Positions 62,523 through 64,000 of a DNA stretch of 64,000 nt are shown here, in pieces; the stretch's first letter is position 1; each line of letters begins with the position of its first letter. The position numbers and the translations under genes were made by a program. This stretch comes from Clavibacter zhangzhiyongii. Its GTDB lineage: Bacteria; Actinomycetota; Actinomycetes; Actinomycetales; Microbacteriaceae. The DNA lies in contig NZ_CP061274.1 of NCBI RefSeq assembly GCF_014775655.1, positions 1,054,001-1,118,000 of the forward strand, read 5' to 3'. The notes beneath the pieces were generated by a model. It saw nothing but the letters and a program-made list of their open reading frames with translations, ran no database searches and was not told the DNA's origin.

Positions 62523-63293
62523 ATGCCCGCTCCCTCCCGCCGCCTCGCCGTCGTGCAGGTGACCCGTTCCCGTCCCGAGGCCGTCGCGTACGACGCGCTC
62601 GTGCAGGGCCTCAACGCGCGCGTCGCGGAGGTCGCCGGGGACGTCGGCTGGATGGTGGAGAACATCGCCGCGGAGGACGTGGGCGTGGAGGCGCTGCTCG
62701 AGCGCACGCGCGACGCCGACGCGGTCGTCATCATGGGCGGCGAGGACGTGGCGCCCCGCTTCTACGACGGGCTCGCCGACTACGAGGGCCGCTCCCCGCA
62801 CCGCGAGGTGGCGGACGCCGGCCAGATCGCGCTCGTGCGCCGCGCGGTCGCGGAGGGCACGCCGCTGCTCGGCATCTGCCGCGGCGCGCAGATCGTGAAC
62901 GTCGCGCTCGGCGGGACCCTGCAGCAGCACATCGAGGGCGTGGGGGAGCACCGCAACGACGCGGTCGAGATCACGGCCGTGATGCGCGACCACGACGTGC
63001 GGGTCGCGGCCGACAGCCGGCTCGCGCGCGTCCTCGGGTCGACCGCGCTCGTCGTGCGGAGCGCCCACCACCAGGCCGTCGACCGGCCGGGCGCCGGCCT
63101 CCGGGTCGTCGCGGTCGCGCCGGACGGCGTGCCCGAGGCGGTCGAGCACGAGACCGCGCCCATCACCGGCGTGCAGTGGCACCCGGAGGACGCGGCCGCC
63201 GCGACCGACCAGCTGCCCGCGCTCCTGCGGGCGCTCGCCGACGAGTGCGCGCTGCGCGAGCCCGTCGACGCCGCACGGGTCGCCGCCGCCTGA
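62523..63293 (+). CDS. Class I glutamine amidotransferase, PuuD-like gamma-glutamyl hydrolase
   Basis: This 256-residue enzyme has the Cys-His-Glu triad of peptidase C26 proteins: the nucleophile in GICRGAQIVNVALGGTLQQH near residue 122 and the His in TGVQWHPEDAAA near 222. Members hydrolyse gamma-glutamyl amides such as gamma-glutamyl-GABA. No putrescine genes are next to it, so the substrate is open. CACACT lies six bases before ATG 62523, in GGATCC context. Confidence 0.85.
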   Translation: MPAPSRRLAVVQVTRSRPEAVAYDALVQGLNARVAEVAGDVGWMVENIAAEDVGVEALLERTRDADAVVIMGGEDVAPRFYDGLADYEGRSPHREVADAGQIALVRRAVAEGTPLLGICRGAQIVNVALGGTLQQHIEGVGEHRNDAVEITAVMRDHDVRVAADSRLARVLGSTALVVRSAHHQAVDRPGAGLRVVAVAPDGVPEAVEHETAPITGVQWHPEDAAAATDQLPALLRALADECALREPVDAARVAAA

Positions 63294-63364
63294 TCCCCCG
63301 TCGGCCACCCCGGCCGACCCGCGTCCCGTGCGACCGCCCGCCGCGCGGGTGCCACGATGGACGC

Positions 63365-64000
63365 ATGCGCCGCGACGTCTCCTCCTCCCTCGAACTGCAG
63401 GTGTCCGGCGAGAGCGAGATGGCCTTCGCGGTCGCCGTGGCGCGGGGCGCGGACATCGCGTCCGAGTCGCTCGCCTTCGCCCTCGACGGCGTGCCCGTGG
63501 AGGCGACCGAGGTGGTCGACCGGCACGACACGCGCCTGCACGTGCTCACGAGCGGCGCGGGCGTCCTGACCATGGAGTACCGCGCCACCGTCACGGGCCG
63601 CCGCGAGCCCGCGCCCCTCGACGACGTCGACCTCTGGATCTACCGCCGGCCGAGCCGCTACTGCGAGTCGGACACCCTCTTCCCCACGGCGCGCGGCGAG
63701 TTCCGCGGCCTCGACGGCCTGCCGCTGCTCGCCGCCGTGCGCGCGTACGTGGCGGACGCGCTGCGGTACGCGCCGGGATCCAGCCTCCCCACCGACGGCG
63801 CCGTGCGCACGCTGCTCGCGCGCCGCGGCGTCTGCCGCGACTACGCCCACCTCGTCATCGCGCTGCTCCGGGCCCGCGACGTGCCGGCGCGCCTCGCCGC
63901 CGTGTACGCGCCGGGCCTCAGCCCCATGGACTTCCACGCCGTCGCCGAGGCGTGGGTCGACGGCGCCTGGCACGTCGTGGACGCCACCGGGCTCGCGCCG
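63365..64000 (+). CDS. Transglutaminase-like protein, cut by the window end
   Basis: The frame stays open to the last base, giving at least 212 residues. The N-terminal half is a beta domain (LELQVSGESEMAFAVAVARG); the second half is the cysteine-protease-like transglutaminase fold with RRGVCRDYAHLVIALLRA (Cys), MDFHAVAEAWVDG (His) and WHVVDATGL (Asp). CACGAT lies six bases before ATG. The missing C terminus is likely 40-60 residues. Substrate unknown. Confidence 0.85.
   Translation, partial: MRRDVSSSLELQVSGESEMAFAVAVARGADIASESLAFALDGVPVEATEVVDRHDTRLHVLTSGAGVLTMEYRATVTGRREPAPLDDVDLWIYRRPSRYCESDTLFPTARGEFRGLDGLPLLAAVRAYVADALRYAPGSSLPTDGAVRTLLARRGVCRDYAHLVIALLRARDVPARLAAVYAPGLSPMDFHAVAEAWVDGAWHVVDATGLAP

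Overview
The window is about 73% GC, densely coded on both strands, and looks like the chromosome of a high-GC actinobacterium of the family Microbacteriaceae. Clavibacter is my best guess, from recall of gene content and codon style; no search was run. Supporting features are -10 elements of the form TAnnnT, many apparently leaderless mRNAs, a trehalose-phosphate synthase with the actinobacterial QDYQL variant, an Mrp antiporter operon whose A subunit carries a B domain, and a glutamyl-tRNA synthetase of the non-discriminating kind expected where GlnRS is absent. I see no rRNA, CRISPR array, insertion sequence, phage gene or integrase. The window reads as core chromosome with some small accessory modules.

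Layout. 0.2-2.0 kb: TIM-barrel sugar isomerase and fructosamine-kinase-like gene. 2.1-4.6 kb: otsA-otsB trehalose synthesis. 4.7-11.3 kb: mrpA(B)CDEFG cation/proton antiporter operon, each gene overlapping the next by 4 bases. 11.4-16.7 kb: ilvD-ilvB-ilvN and ilvC. 18.2-19.8 kb: serA. 19.9-22.5 kb: TetR regulator, divergent DHA2-type exporter, small membrane protein. 22.6-24.8 kb: leuB-ilvE. 24.8-26.3 kb: NmrA-like oxidoreductase and divergent MarR. 26.3-30.3 kb: FAH-family hydrolase, lipoprotein, gltX, thioredoxin-reductase-like flavoprotein. 30.4 kb: tRNA-Gln(CTG). 30.6-35.3 kb: tandem-duplicated aldo/keto reductases, a TetR/SDR divergent pair and a third aldo/keto reductase. 35.4-36.7 kb: TerC-family gene behind a yybP-ykoY riboswitch. 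38.1 kb: tRNA-Glu(CTC). 38.3-42.8 kb: S51-like hydrolase, ung, GNAT, CPBP protease, epimerase. 42.9-45.7 kb: hxlB-hxlA (RuMP pathway) with a divergent hybrid ATPase-LuxR regulator. 45.8-51.7 kb: secreted 5'-nucleotidase with a sorting signal, amidase, TauE transporter, siderophore-interacting proteins. 51.8-56.3 kb: SDR, HExxH protein, disulfide flavoprotein, enoyl-CoA hydratase, arginase fold. 56.4-60.1 kb: F420/NADP reductase-like gene, pspA, secreted TPM-domain protein. 60.1-64 kb: 2H phosphoesterase, tRNA-Arg(CCG), PNPOx-family oxidase, class I glutamine amidotransferase and a transglutaminase-like gene cut by the window end.

How it fits together. ilvD, ilvBN, ilvC, ilvE and leuB give most of valine/isoleucine synthesis and one leucine step, each unit apparently with its own promoter. 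Trehalose synthesis, the Mrp antiporter, PspA and the TPM protein are envelope and osmotic stress functions. Several regulators sit divergently beside their likely targets, with near-perfect inverted repeats between them (TetR/MFS, MarR/NmrA, TetR/SDR).

The most unusual things seen are: at least 23 genes with a -10-like hexamer six or seven bases before the start codon; a several-fold excess of the hexamer GGATCC in all reading frames; a LuxR-type regulator of the RuMP genes built on a histidine-kinase scaffold lacking its phospho-acceptor histidine; a probable CTG start in a CTGA overlap; and a localized codon-usage patch in ilvD.
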